From: Cranoglanis bouderius | Lineage: Eukaryota; Chordata; Actinopteri; Siluriformes; Cranoglanididae | Reading direction: 5' to 3' | Length of the DNA: 64,000 nucleotides | Assembly (NCBI GenBank): GCA_023630585.1 | Contig: CM042548.1 | Span: forward strand, 13,501,027 to 13,565,026 | Shown: positions 53,390 to 64,000 of the stretch, in pieces | Position numbering within the stretch: position 1 is the first letter of the stretch | Layout: every line of letters begins with the position of its first letter | Translations under genes and position numbers: made by a program | Notes under the pieces: generated by a model | What the model saw: only the letters and a program-made list of their open reading frames with translations | Databases searched by the model: none | Told to the model about the DNA's origin: nothing

Positions 53390-53441
53390 GATGATGATGA
53401 TGATGATGATGATGATTATTATTATTAGTAGTAGTAGTAGT
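53390..53441. repeat. Compound trinucleotide microsatellite
   Basis: (GAT)n, then (TTA)n, then (GTA)n in one run. Confidence 0.93.
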
Positions 53442-54875
53442 ATACTTACAAAGTTTGTACAACTCGTCTCATGAAAAGTTGTGAAGTTAAAGGTTAGGGG
53501 TGGGGTTATGGGCGGGGTTATGGGCTTGGTTAGTGTCCTTACCCTACCTTACGATATCACTGAATGAAAAGTATCAAGTCCCATTAAGGCCGCATTAATC
53601 TGGATAGATCTGAAAACTGCATTTTCGTTTTCAACTTTATCCAGTTGGAAGAGCGTTTGCGAAATGTAGAGAAAAAGATGCGTTTTCAAATTTACCCGGA
53701 TTAATGTAGATGTAGCCTCAAGCGAAAGAATATTTGTGCAGTTCAGGTTCACTACATTTACACTGAGCACATTATGAGTATGTTCTCATTAGTTCTCATT
53801 ACAGGTTGTATTTTATGAACTTTATTTGACATCTTGAGCTTTTAAAGTATTTTACTAAGAAGTAAAGAGAACTGCGATCTAGAAATTTGCAGTAGATACA
53901 GTAGTACAGAGTCTCGAAAAATATTCAATTTTTGATTGTAGCCTTCAGAATGAGGATTTAGTTTGAACAAGTTCTAAATTAATTGTAGAGTTTCACATGC
54001 TCCAATTTTCACACGAAAAAGTTTCACTTTACTGCAAGAATAAACATTTCTTAGCTGTAATTGTGGCTTGTTTAATATAAAACTAGCTTTACTAAAGTGA
54101 TATTAAGTATTTTGCTCATTTTATTTGCTCATATTTTTCAGGTGTTTTTTTTATGTCCTTTTTACCGACAAACAGTAAATCACGGACTGAGAACGTACCT
54201 GAAGCTACGAGCGTTAACTTTAATCATTTTTTTTTCACACCGTTTAGAAAATGAAGGATTCTTCATCTGTAGATGTGCACTGGTGTGTGTGTGTGTGAGT
54301 TGTTGACATCCATTACTCGAGGGGTTTCAGATGAGAAGAGAAGATGATGGGAGGATGATGAAGGTCAGGAAAGTCATCTGACGTCCCACTGACATCCACG
54401 ATCCGTCCCCAGGGCTCCTACACACACCGGAGCAATCATCGCAGATAAAATGTCCTCACACTGGGGTTTATGTGTGCCATTATCAGGTGTGTGTGTGTGT
54501 GTGTCGCATTACAGTTCTGCTGCACCTGCAGTGACTGCACGTTTGATTATATTTAATCACATGGTGATGGAGAAATAAAAATAAAAATCGAGGATGTTCT
54601 ATACGGAGAGCAAAATCCTGCCTGGAGTTATGCACACTTCCATCTCCGACCTTATTGCTTCCTAATCCCTCCATTCGTTTTCCTCATCCTGGATTATTCA
54701 CCCAGATTAATGCCTCATTAATTATAGTAAACAATAATCAGTGCTGGGTGAGCTTTTGTCCATTTTCAAGTGCTTTTTTCAAATTATTATTATTATTATT
54801 ATTTTGTAATTTGATTAGCTGAGGTTTTCACACTAGCTGCTCAGTTGAGTTTTTTGATGTTGAATGCAATCCATC
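53442..54875. other. Non-coding DNA
   Basis: Contains short TG runs at about 54282-54297 and 54486-54503. No gene recognised. Confidence 0.5.
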
Positions 54876-54876
54876 T

Positions 54877-54963
<87 letters not shown>

Positions 54964-54968
54964 ACACA
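54876..54968. repeat. (CA)n microsatellite
   Basis: About 93 bp of CA with one CTCA break near 54900 and one CATA near 54959. Confidence 0.96.
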
Positions 54969-55957
54969 GATGGAATGAGTGTGATTAGTATTCCACAGAC
55001 ATCAAGCATCCAGTGAAAAAGCCTGAAGAGGGAAAAAAAAAGGTCGGTCCAGATTTCCAGTTTCCCTGGTTACGAATCTGGTCTGGACTTCCTGATTAGC
55101 ACCGTCGTGCTTCCTGTCAACTTATTTTTTTTATTCGAGCAACACCGTTACATGAAATCCTGCCAGACTTTTAATGCAGTTTGAACAGTAGGTCTTCAGC
55201 ACGGAGCTTTTCTTCTGCTCTACAGTCTGGATGAAATTAAAATAAATAAATAAATAAATAGAGCGATCTCAGTCTTTTGGATGTATTTCTACTCTCTCTG
55301 CCTTAAACTTTAACAGCATATGCTAAATCGGATCACGGCAGAAGGGATGAGCGCTTTGGGGCTAATTGTGAGTGACCGCAGGAAACATATCGCAGATGCA
55401 CTGAGAGTAAATAGGCGCTAAAATAGATTTTCTCGTGCATTTTTGTCAATTTGCAACACAGACCTCTCTGGCTTTGATCCACGCCAGGGCAGATGGGTAA
55501 ACAGTGAAGAATATTCTAACTTTTCCCGGCCAAAACAGATGGTTTACAAAAAAAAAAAAAAAAAAAAAAAACCTGAAACCGTTTACTCATCTGCCTCCTA
55601 CACATTTATTCTCTATCATTACAATCTGAATGAATGTGCTGGATTTATGGAAAATAAAACCTGACAAATGGACCAATGATGGACTTCCATGATGTTAAAT
55701 CTCTGTTTAGAAATCTCTGTAGAAGCAGGAGACATCGGGACACACTCAGGGTCCTAATTCACACACGTAAATCCATCTGCTGGCATGTTTTTGGATAGCG
55801 GAAAGAAACTGGAGAACCAGGAGGAAACCTACATGGACACTACGTGAAGCCGCACAGAGAGAGTAACCTGAGAGAACTCAGTTCTGAAGGTGTCAGAAAA
55901 CTTAACGTTACATCTCCTTCAAATCAACACCTTCTGACCAATCAGCAACCTCGGTTT

Positions 55958-56008
<51 letters not shown>

Positions 56009-57239
56009 ATATATGGAGCACACGTTCTGAAAAGCAGTGAATTAATCAGAACGTTTTTCCTCAGTTTTCATGCTGCGTCCCGGTCCGAGACCGAGCCTGA
56101 TGGAGAGCTGATTGCTTCTGGATAATATCTTCGGTGAAGACTGATTGTTTATCTTAATGCTCGGCTACTTTCTCTTATTTGCCGTAATGGGTTCCATCGT
56201 CCCGTCTGACATTTAAACACATGAGCTGCTGCCACGGGAAGGCAGGAAATCATTCATAATGCGCTGCAACTCTGTGTTTAGAAATGTTTTTCTGAAGGAA
56301 CATAAAAAAAAACATTGCTATTTGTAAAGCATTTGAGGAATTCATTTGTGAAAACTGTTAGTTACCTAGTTATTTATTTAGTTCCCCGAAGACTAGGGCA
56401 AAACAAAAAATACTCAGAAGACGCCATCCTCCATTAGCCATCTACTCATCCTGTAAGTGCTTTGGAGAAAAAAAAAAAAAAAAAAAAAAAAGAAATGAAA
56501 AAAGATTTAGAGTCTTTGGTAAATAAGAGGCATTCATTTAGCTGAACGAAGGGAATTCATTCAGTCATTACAGATCCCTAATAGATCCAGTCATTAGAAG
56601 CGTGGCTTAATTGGTTTTGCAGTTGCGTGAATGTTTTGGGGTTTAAGCAGCGTGCTACGAGCCAAATTAATTCCTCTCTTTCTTTCTGTCTCTCTCTGGA
56701 AAGTTCTGAAAGAGGAATTAAATAGGAATTTGTATCAGTATCGCATAGAGGGAATCAGAGTATAGGCTGAAAAATATTCCATTAAAATTTATAAAGTTTC
56801 TAAAACACGATGAATATTCACTTTGGAACTGAACGCTCATTTGTCAATAAGTATGAGGTGGCGAAGAATAGCTTTAGGACACTTGAAACCTACACAAGTG
56901 AAATGACAACATAGTTACAGCACAACTAGCATAAATAACTAGCATACAGTATATAACTAGCATCAATCGTGTTCTATATCAAGTATGCACAGATCCCAGA
57001 TCACAGATAATTTAGTATGTGTTACTGTGTTCATTTATTAATAATCGACATACAACAACACGATAAAAAGCTATCAGAGTAGCTGTTGCTAATAGTTATC
57101 AGTTAGCATTAGCTTCTTCACACATGCATACAGTATGTTAATTAAATAAAGACATAGCATGGGGTGTGTTTATCTTTAAATGTAGAGTTGACCGAATTTT
57201 ATTGAACCCAAAATAAATGGCTAATATTACCTACAAGTT
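54969..57239. other. Non-coding DNA with (AT)n and poly-A runs
   Basis: (AT)n at 55961-56013, A-runs at about 55549-55571 and 56468-56491, and (AATA)n near 55242-55260. Frames at 55443-55664 and 55844-56125 read through such runs and show no family motif. Confidence 0.55.
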
Positions 57240-57725
57240 CTATTAATATTTTAAACAAAACGTTTTAATCTAATGTTCGAAGAATGTTTTAACAATGTTT
57301 TCTCATTTCAAATAATGTTCCCATAAGGTTAACTGATAACTAAGATATAATGTTTTAACCACAACATTCAGAAAATGTTTTGAGGATGTTGTCAAGGCCA
57401 CAGATTATGTTACATGACAACAAAGAAAAAGCATTCTCACTGCAACATTCTGAAAATGTTTTGAGATGACAGAATGTTTTTTATAAAACGTTCCTGTAAT
57501 GTGATTTTTTTAAGAAGGTTAGAACATCTTCCCCACAACATTCTGAGGAGGTTTTGGGGACGTTGTTGAGGTAACAGATTGTAGAATGTTATTTTATAAA
57601 ACCATTGTTTTCCATACTTACACAGGAAGAACATTATCAAAGCAGCATTCGTAAAATGTTTTGAAGATGTAATTGAGGCCTGAGATGACGGAATGTTTTT
57701 TTATAACGTTGTTGTTTTTTTTTCC
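57240..57725. repeat. Degenerate tandem repeat of ACATTCTGAAAATGTTTTGA units
   Basis: Copies start near 57363, 57442, 57537 and 57642, about 80-105 bp apart. Each has ACATTC-GAAAATGTTTTGA followed by GAGG/AGGCC, a CAGA-TGT block and TTTATAAAACGTT. A looser relative of the words lies at 57250-57330 and 59038-59165. Non-coding dispersed repeat. Confidence 0.65.
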
Positions 57726-59037
57726 AGTTTTAAAAATCTGATGTCACCCCATTTTCCTGGGGGAAAAAAACAAAAAACAAGCACATAATTTGTGATAATC
57801 TGTGAGCAAATATTACATGTTTGTTTAGAGGTGGCATACTGTATGTAATACACAGTGGGATGGCTTATTGTGAGTAGGCTTGCGTTTGGGCTAGTATTGT
57901 AGGAATTCTAGTTTCAATGAAATGATATTTTGAGCGATGATACGCCACGAATAAGAATGTGTGCAATGATGCAGTGTAGTTTTTTATTTAGAGGGAAGTT
58001 GAGAGTGTTTGGTGTCTGCCAAATGCCATAAATGTAAATGAGTTTGCAGCTGACATAGCTGCGAAGTTACATGGTAAGTAATTTGTATAGTATTATAATG
58101 AAAATTTGTGAGGAATTATATCACTGCCTTAGTTCAGACGCTATCCTGTTGTTTTAACAACCATAATCACTATTGTAGGTTTGTGTGAGGTACAGCATAC
58201 ATGAAAGGCAACAGCGTCCACTATTTATACATAGTACATGGCACAAATCGTTATCCTTCAGATTTGAGGCTCACAGACAGAAGAACCACCCAACAGTGAC
58301 TTGTACTGCGTAGCTGCTGGTAGCTGCTGTTCACAGCTTTAAAAAAAAAAAGACTTCTGTGGAATCAAAAATTATTCTGATTTTAATTAATATTGTTGTC
58401 ATAATGCAGGTGGATAATGGAGGACCATCCATGACTGAGGGCAATGAAAGTCCACTGATGATTCCTCACGAAGATGCAGCAGCACCCAAAGGGTGTGGTC
58501 CAAGTCTGCGAGCTCTAACTAAATCAAAATCACGACCACAAATGTTTTAAAATGTTCTTAGACATGTTCTTAATTTTGTTGTTTCTTCATATCTTCTATT
58601 GCGTACTTAACCCAAGAATATTTTGGGACAGTTTGTGCTTTTATTGATTTATTTATTTATTTATTTTACTTTTATTTAATTCCAAATAATTATGACATTC
58701 TGTCAGCAGTCCACCTTTCAAGTCTGTGATCATGTATATACAGCCAGTACATAGCTAGAGCATATCTCCTGTTAGTATCGTTTGTGATGTTCAGGATATT
58801 TTTGATATACTTTCATTGTGGGTTTGTTCAAGATATCCCTGCCATATCCATGTCCTGTCCTGAGCAGCGATATGGCTAAAAAGATGAAGCTAGAGCTGTT
58901 TTTCGTGTACTCCAAACATTTGTAAGCAAACACAATTGTCACACGTTTTGCATTGAATATGTAAAGAGCTTCAACAGTGGAGGAAAGAAAGTGGTGAAGC
59001 TGTGTATGTTCTAATAAAGTTAAAAACAGTGATTTTA
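57726..59037. other. Non-coding DNA
   Basis: No gene or clear repeat; a degenerate (TTTA)n lies at about 58639-58667. A 63-codon frame at 58359-58550 has no recognisable motif. Confidence 0.5.
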
Positions 59038-59165
59038 GAGAACGTTATCCTACCTTTTAGGAGAACATTCTGGGAAAAAATTAAACCTTCCTGCTGAAAA
59101 CATTACTAGAACATTGCATGGTAATGTTCTCAGAACATTTTTAGAACAAAAAAATTTCTAGCTGG
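59038..59165. repeat. Relative of the 57240-57725 repeat
   Basis: AGAACATTCTGGGA, AGAACATTGCATGG, AATGTTCTCAGAACATTTTTAG: the same word family, partly inverted. Both may be ends of one old element. Confidence 0.45.
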
Positions 59166-61317
59166 GTTGATACATGTTCATGGGTCTGGGTGTGTCATGT
59201 ACAGGAAATAGTAGCTACAGCACAACAAGCATAAAAATGAGCATAAATAACTAGCATAAACATCAGGTAAGCAATCACAGCTAATGCGTGTATGTATTAC
59301 TGTGTTAATCTGTTAATAATTAACATACAACAAAGAACTATCAGACTAATTGCTAGTTGCTAATAGTTGTCTGTTAGCTATAGCTAATTTCAACAGCTGA
59401 TATGCCATTATCAAAACAGCCACACTAGTCACCTTAGCCTTAGCATGTACTGTATACTGGATATTTCTCCTGATTTTTAAACCTCTTACCTGTTCATGCG
59501 GTTTATGAGCACATGTTAACCCACTGAATGTTTCTCAGCCTTTTTCATGCACTTGTTATGATCATTTCAGGAAAAGCTGTTGAAACCATCAGAAGATATA
59601 TTTAGGTTTAAAAAAAAAAAAGGCTTGTGATGTTATAAAGTACTTTGGAGTTTGCATTAACTGCATAACACATTAGAGGCTAAACATATCTTAAAGCAGT
59701 AAGAATCTTTATATCCTGGACACCTGGCTCAGTTTAAACATGTTTCTCTCTAAGTGAGGCATGAAAAAGTTTTATGCAGCGGGTTTTATTTGCTAATTAG
59801 CATCAGCGATATAAAACTCAGTGGGGAGACCGCAGCAAAAAAAAGGAATAAACGAATAAATTCTCAGTAATTTTAGAGTGCAGCAAAATGAGATGAAGCA
59901 TGATGGGATGAAACGGAGTTTAGGGCTGGAATTTAAGGTTTAATGTTTATTCTTATGGTTAAGGGTCCAAAATAGTTCAGGAGTTATAGTTTAGGATTTA
60001 GAGTTTGGGAATGACTCTAACGTCACCTTTCTTGGTAGAAAAGTAATTTCAGAACTTTTATTTAGACCATGATGTAAGAGTGAACCAGGCCAGGAGAAGG
60101 AAACAGTGATTTGCCTAATGAACACACTTCTTGCTAAAATCCAAAAGACCAGATTTACTTTCTCGCATCACTGAGCTGCAGAACCAAAGAACCGATTTTC
60201 AGACATTACACCCAAGTTCCAGAAATTACAGCAAAATCTCAGGCCATGCGTGGTTTAACAGCGATCATGGAGTGAAATGAGTTGATCAAATCAGTTTGGT
60301 TATCTGGCAACCGTTCTACTCTGTTGGCAGCGTCAGAGGAGCAGATGGAGCTTTTCTTCCATTACGAGCTCCATCATCTCCTCAACTTTGTGCTTCTCTG
60401 TCATGTTAGCACTGTGAGTCTTTTGTGATTATTTTTTTTAAAAACATGTTTAGGTGAACTGATTCACTTCATTCCGCCACCTAGAAACGCTCTGCATGCT
60501 ACGAGACTTTAGTGTAGATGAGAGAAGAAGAACTTCCAATTAGTTCTTGGTTGCAAATCAATTCATGGGATTCACTTCAAAGAGCCATTTAAAATACATT
60601 TATTATTTGTGATCTAATCTTATTGATACCAGCAGTAATGACCACTGATGAGACAAAGCGAGGCTATTAACAAGAAACGGGAGATAACAAAGATCACGAG
60701 GTTCAGTCGATGTGGATGTGGAACCCGAAAAAAAAAGCAGGAATTGCAGAAAAAAGAAGCAGCAGTTCTCTGCGGTATCCAGTAATAGCCAAAATGTTTG
60801 TTTAATGTGACTTGTGGATGTTGTTCTTGGATTAGCGAGTGCTCGCTAACAGTGTTAAGAGCAAACTGCATTATCTGACTGACAATAAAAACAAAAGACA
60901 ACGCACCACTCATTCAGTCTAATTTATTTTAAAGTGTTAAGATACTGAATTTCTCCTTGTTCTCAGTGCATTTGCTGTCAGCTTTGTGAAAAAGAGAAAC
61001 GGAGCGAGACGGAAATACGGGCGATTTGTACAGATTGTTAAATTCTGAATCAATAAAAGAAACACAAAGGAAGGATTTGGTGACAGCTGAAGCCATTTCA
61101 ACTCTGGATGAAATAAAAAATTTATAAAAACTAAAAAACACCCTGGTTAGAACAAGATCATTCAGGATAATACAATAGAACCTAAGAGTTAAAGGAACTA
61201 GCGGATGGAGTGAAGCTTTACATGTTACATATACATAGTTTGTACCTCGGGAACTAATGACTCTAATAAAATAGAGAAAGTAGGGTTCTGAGAACATATA
61301 GTGGAACATAGGACAAT
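59166..61317. other. Non-coding DNA
   Basis: No gene recognised. Minus-strand frames at 60620-60913 and 60929-61342 are AT-rich and motif-free. Confidence 0.5.
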
Positions 61318-61535
61318 GAGAACATGAGGGCAGTGAGAACATTAGGGCAGTGAGAACATGAGGGCAGTGAGAACATTAGAGCAGTGAGAACATTAGAGCA
61401 GTGTGAACATGAGGGCAGTGAGAACATGAGGGCAGTGAGAACATTAGAGCAGTGAGAACATTAGAGCAGTGAGAACATTAGAGCAGTGAGAACATGAGGG
61501 CAGTGAGAACATGAGGGCAGTGAGAACATTAGAGC
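61318..61535. repeat. 17-bp minisatellite, about 13 copies
   Basis: Unit GAGAACATGAGGGCAGT or GAGAACATTAGAGCAGT, exactly 17 bp. The two variants are intermixed; one copy has GTGAACAT. Confidence 0.96.
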
Positions 61536-62423
61536 AATCTTATTGAATCATTTTGATCTGAGAACACAGGAATAAAGTACTGTTCTAATAAAACAGTGTC
61601 CTAACAATGTAGGGCTCTGGGAACATGAGTAATTCCAGCAGCAAGGTTCTCCTTTAATCGTTAAAAGAACCAAGTTCCAGACGTTTCGCTTTGATTTTGC
61701 ATTTAACGTCGTCCTCTTTATAAAGGTTCAGCTGTAAACTGAAGCAGTGATGTGATTAACACAGCCACCTGATTGGATGATTAAAGTGCTGTGAATTTAT
61801 CACACCGATACAAACAGATTGGAGAAAATCACACACTCACTGAGCTGCTATGTAACGATGACGATGTCCACTTAAAGCCTCTAAATAGCTCAAATTACAG
61901 GAATGTGACTTGTATTAATAATTAACCTTTCTCAGAATTGAATTAATATCTGACTGCTTATGAAACAAAGGTGTTGATTAGACAGATGAGGATCTGTGGG
62001 TCGCAGTCACTCGGAAAATGAATCGCTCTGCATAAACTCCTGTATTAACTCCAGTCTATAATTATGCTACTGTAGTGTTTTCATTCGAATCAAAATGATA
62101 ATGAACAACAAACATTTCATTGCTTCTTGACTGAGCAAATAACATGTTTGTCTTTACTGATTAATGACTTCTCATTGACTTTGACTTTATATGCAAACCG
62201 TTTAAATGTGTATTAATATTTAAATTATTGTTGAGACTTGCTTATATGTTGGAACCTATGACATCAGAAATGATGTCACTGTTGATGTCACGACCAAAAG
62301 CAAGCATTTGACTTGCTAGGTTATTTTTTTCCTGAAGTACCGTGTCACAAGACTTTGCTTTGCTCCAAATTAAACACATGGATTTATGATGGTTAAAGGA
62401 AGCAATGCCCAAATAAGGAAGGT
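61536..62423. other. Non-coding DNA
   Basis: Nothing recognised. Confidence 0.5.
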
Positions 62424-62461
62424 AGGAAGGAAGGAAGGAAGGAAGGAAGGAAGGAAGGAAG
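62424..62461. repeat. (GGAA)n microsatellite
   Basis: About nine GGAA units. Confidence 0.95.
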
Positions 62462-62514
62462 AAACTCTGCCCTCTTGTGAGAGGAATTTTCCATTCAGAG
62501 AGTTACTCTAGAGC

Positions 62515-62810
62515 CATTATCAATTTATAGAATGTTCTAAGAACCTCTTTAAAAAGTAAGAACTGTTAAATATTCAGACCAAAACGGAGGAACATTTTTT
62601 CCTACAAGTGCAGAATCTCTTTAGAACAATTAGCCATCCAAAAAATCAAGAGTGTAGAACAACTTTAGAAAGCTAGAGCCATTAACCATCCAATGAGAGC
62701 TTGAATAACCTTTTTCTAAAACTAAAAACCCTTACCTAAACAACAAACCATTGAAGAACCACATATTTAAGACTATAGAACCTCTTCAGAAAGCTACAAC
62801 CATTAACTAT
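62515..62810. repeat. Degenerate repeat with AGAACC words
   Basis: Blocks of AGAACCTCTTTA, AGAAAGCTAGAGCCATTAACC and AGAACCTCTTCAGAAAGC recur at about 60-90 bp. Related in word content to 50795-51113. Confidence 0.5.
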
Positions 62811-62829
62811 CAGAGCTGTCATTAAAAAA

Positions 62830-62855
62830 AAATAATAATAATAAAAAAATAAATA

Positions 62856-62896
<41 letters not shown>
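62830..62896. repeat. (AAT)n microsatellite
   Basis: AAT/TAA run of about 67 bp with an AAATA interruption. Confidence 0.94.
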
Positions 62897-62898
<2 letters not shown>

Positions 62899-63392
62899 CC
62901 CTAAAAAATATCTGATCGTTTAATTTCCCCTCACAACATATTAATTAGACAGGATTCATGAATCAGTTAATCTGTAATTTGTTTAAAGAAATTAAATTAA
63001 ATTTAATTTGTTTAAAGAAATAATTAATTACATCCAAAATGATAGATAATGAAACTAGAACCACAAACCAATAGAGTGCTAACAACACCAAACAAGGAAG
63101 TTCCTGACGTAACTGTACTGTCTGTCCTCGTTTAAATAAATCTCACCACTGCTACATTTGTACATTACTGTAAATACCTGTGATGTGAGGACAATGTTCT
63201 TCACTGCACAGGTTCTAAATAGATCTTAGATCTATTTCCAAATACGCTAATGCTATGTTCCACAATTTGGTGTTTGTCCGCAATGTTTGTCCCTGGCAAA
63301 GGAACCGGCTGTGAAATATTTGAGGGACTCCTGGATGGTTGTCACATGAAAAATTCTACCACCTGATCAACCAATCACACCTGCTTGAGGAG
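62897..63392. other. Non-coding DNA
   Basis: Nothing recognised. Confidence 0.5.
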
Positions 63393-63445
<53 letters not shown>

Positions 63446-63470
63446 CATCCATCCATCCATCTATCCATTC
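63393..63470. repeat. (CTAT)n(CCAT)n compound microsatellite
   Basis: CTAT repeated about 12 times, then CCAT about five times. Frames at 63339-63596 and 63385-63807 (Leu-Ser-Ile-Tyr repeats) come from it. Confidence 0.95.
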
Positions 63471-64000
63471 AGCTCCACCTACCTATGGTTTGTTTGCAGA
63501 TTTCTCATTTTCCTTCTCTGTTTTTCATTCTTTTTCCCACTTTCAGCTTCTCTTGCTCACTCCTTTCCTTCTCTTTATTATTTCATTCTTCTGTAAATGT
63601 CACTTTCTCTCACTTTCTTCGCTTCCTACTTTTATTTCTCTCCTTTTTGCCTTTTTCATTCCTTTTCCTTCTTTCCGTCTCTCATTCTTCCTCTATCTTC
63701 TCTTTGTTTGTCTACTGTTCTCATTCTTCTGCCTCTCCCGCTCATATTTCTTCCATTACACCATCTTTCATTATCTGTCTATCTATCTATCTATCTGTTA
63801 CTTTTGACATTTCAGGAAAACTTTGATCAGAGGTCTTTTCTAAGAGCTAAAGTGTGATCGTGATCTCACGTCCGTGCTAAATCTAAATCTCCCTCTGTAT
63901 AAACATGAGCATTCCTTTTTGTTTACCATTTCTCATAATGGCGCACTTATCAGATTAATTTCCTATTAATCCGTCACACACCTCCAGACTGATTCTGAAC
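63471..64000. other. Pyrimidine-rich non-coding DNA
   Basis: A T/C-rich stretch (63490-63770) leads to a short (TATC)n at about 63775-63797. No gene recognised. Confidence 0.55.

Noticed and set aside
58359..58550. 63-codon frame with a hydrophobic start
   Set aside because: No family motif, no splice context and no neighbour to support a gene.
61318..61535. CRISPR-like or regulatory array
   Set aside because: Head-to-tail 17-bp units without spacers; simple minisatellite.
63339..63857. Phe/Ser/Leu-rich frames at the right end
   Set aside because: They come from a CTAT microsatellite and a pyrimidine-rich tract.

Overview
This window looks like teleost fish genomic DNA, probably intergenic. 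The grounds are dense (CA/TG)n, (AT)n and tetranucleotide microsatellites, two Tc1 transposons with inverted repeats of about 200 bp, an RTE-type LINE, two different env-less or env-bearing LTR element families, and AT-rich unique DNA. I found no exon set of a host protein-coding gene and no rRNA or tRNA gene that I can support. Species cannot be named from what I see.

The left third (3375-23282) is one nested cluster of transposable elements whose order can be read from target-site duplications. The host is an old minus-strand solo LTR (LTR1, 3379-23278, TSD ACAG). A Tc1 transposon (3685-5120, TSD TA), a complete plus-strand retrovirus-like element (6154-21396, TSD CTAC) and a second minus-strand solo LTR of the same family (LTR2, 21405-22780, TSD ATAC) all went into it. 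The retrovirus-like element itself took a 609-bp solo LTR of an unrelated family in its 3' LTR (20627-21235).

The retrovirus-like element has LTRs of about 1.8 kb, a leader of about 1.9 kb, gag, protease, reverse transcriptase, a degenerate RNase H-like (tether) segment followed by a second complete RNase H, DD35E integrase, and an env frame with a signal-peptide-like stretch, a Lys-Arg site, a glycine/alanine-rich fusion-peptide-like segment and a C-terminal membrane anchor. Gag and pol share one frame, separated by a single UGA in the context UGA CUA. The layout is that of a retrovirus with a class I, F-like envelope, and I suspect the lokiretrovirus group. Stops and frameshifts make this copy defective.

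The middle third holds a Ty3/Gypsy element (26278-37400) with an intact 553-codon gag that resembles the PNMA family, followed by a protease-RT-RNase H-integrase frame broken by stops. A solo LTR of the retrovirus-like family (31552-33354, TSD CCTC) sits inside its RNase H domain, and one integrase catalytic aspartate is asparagine. Further right are a foldback element, a Tc1-type MITE, a full-length RTE LINE with TSD TTAATGT (43596-46821), and a second dead Tc1 (48271-49664) that split an older dispersed repeat.

The last 12 kb (52-64 kb) is mostly unique AT-rich DNA with microsatellites, a 17-bp minisatellite and degenerate dispersed repeats. The coding sequences seen are all from mobile elements; they work within their own elements, not with each other.
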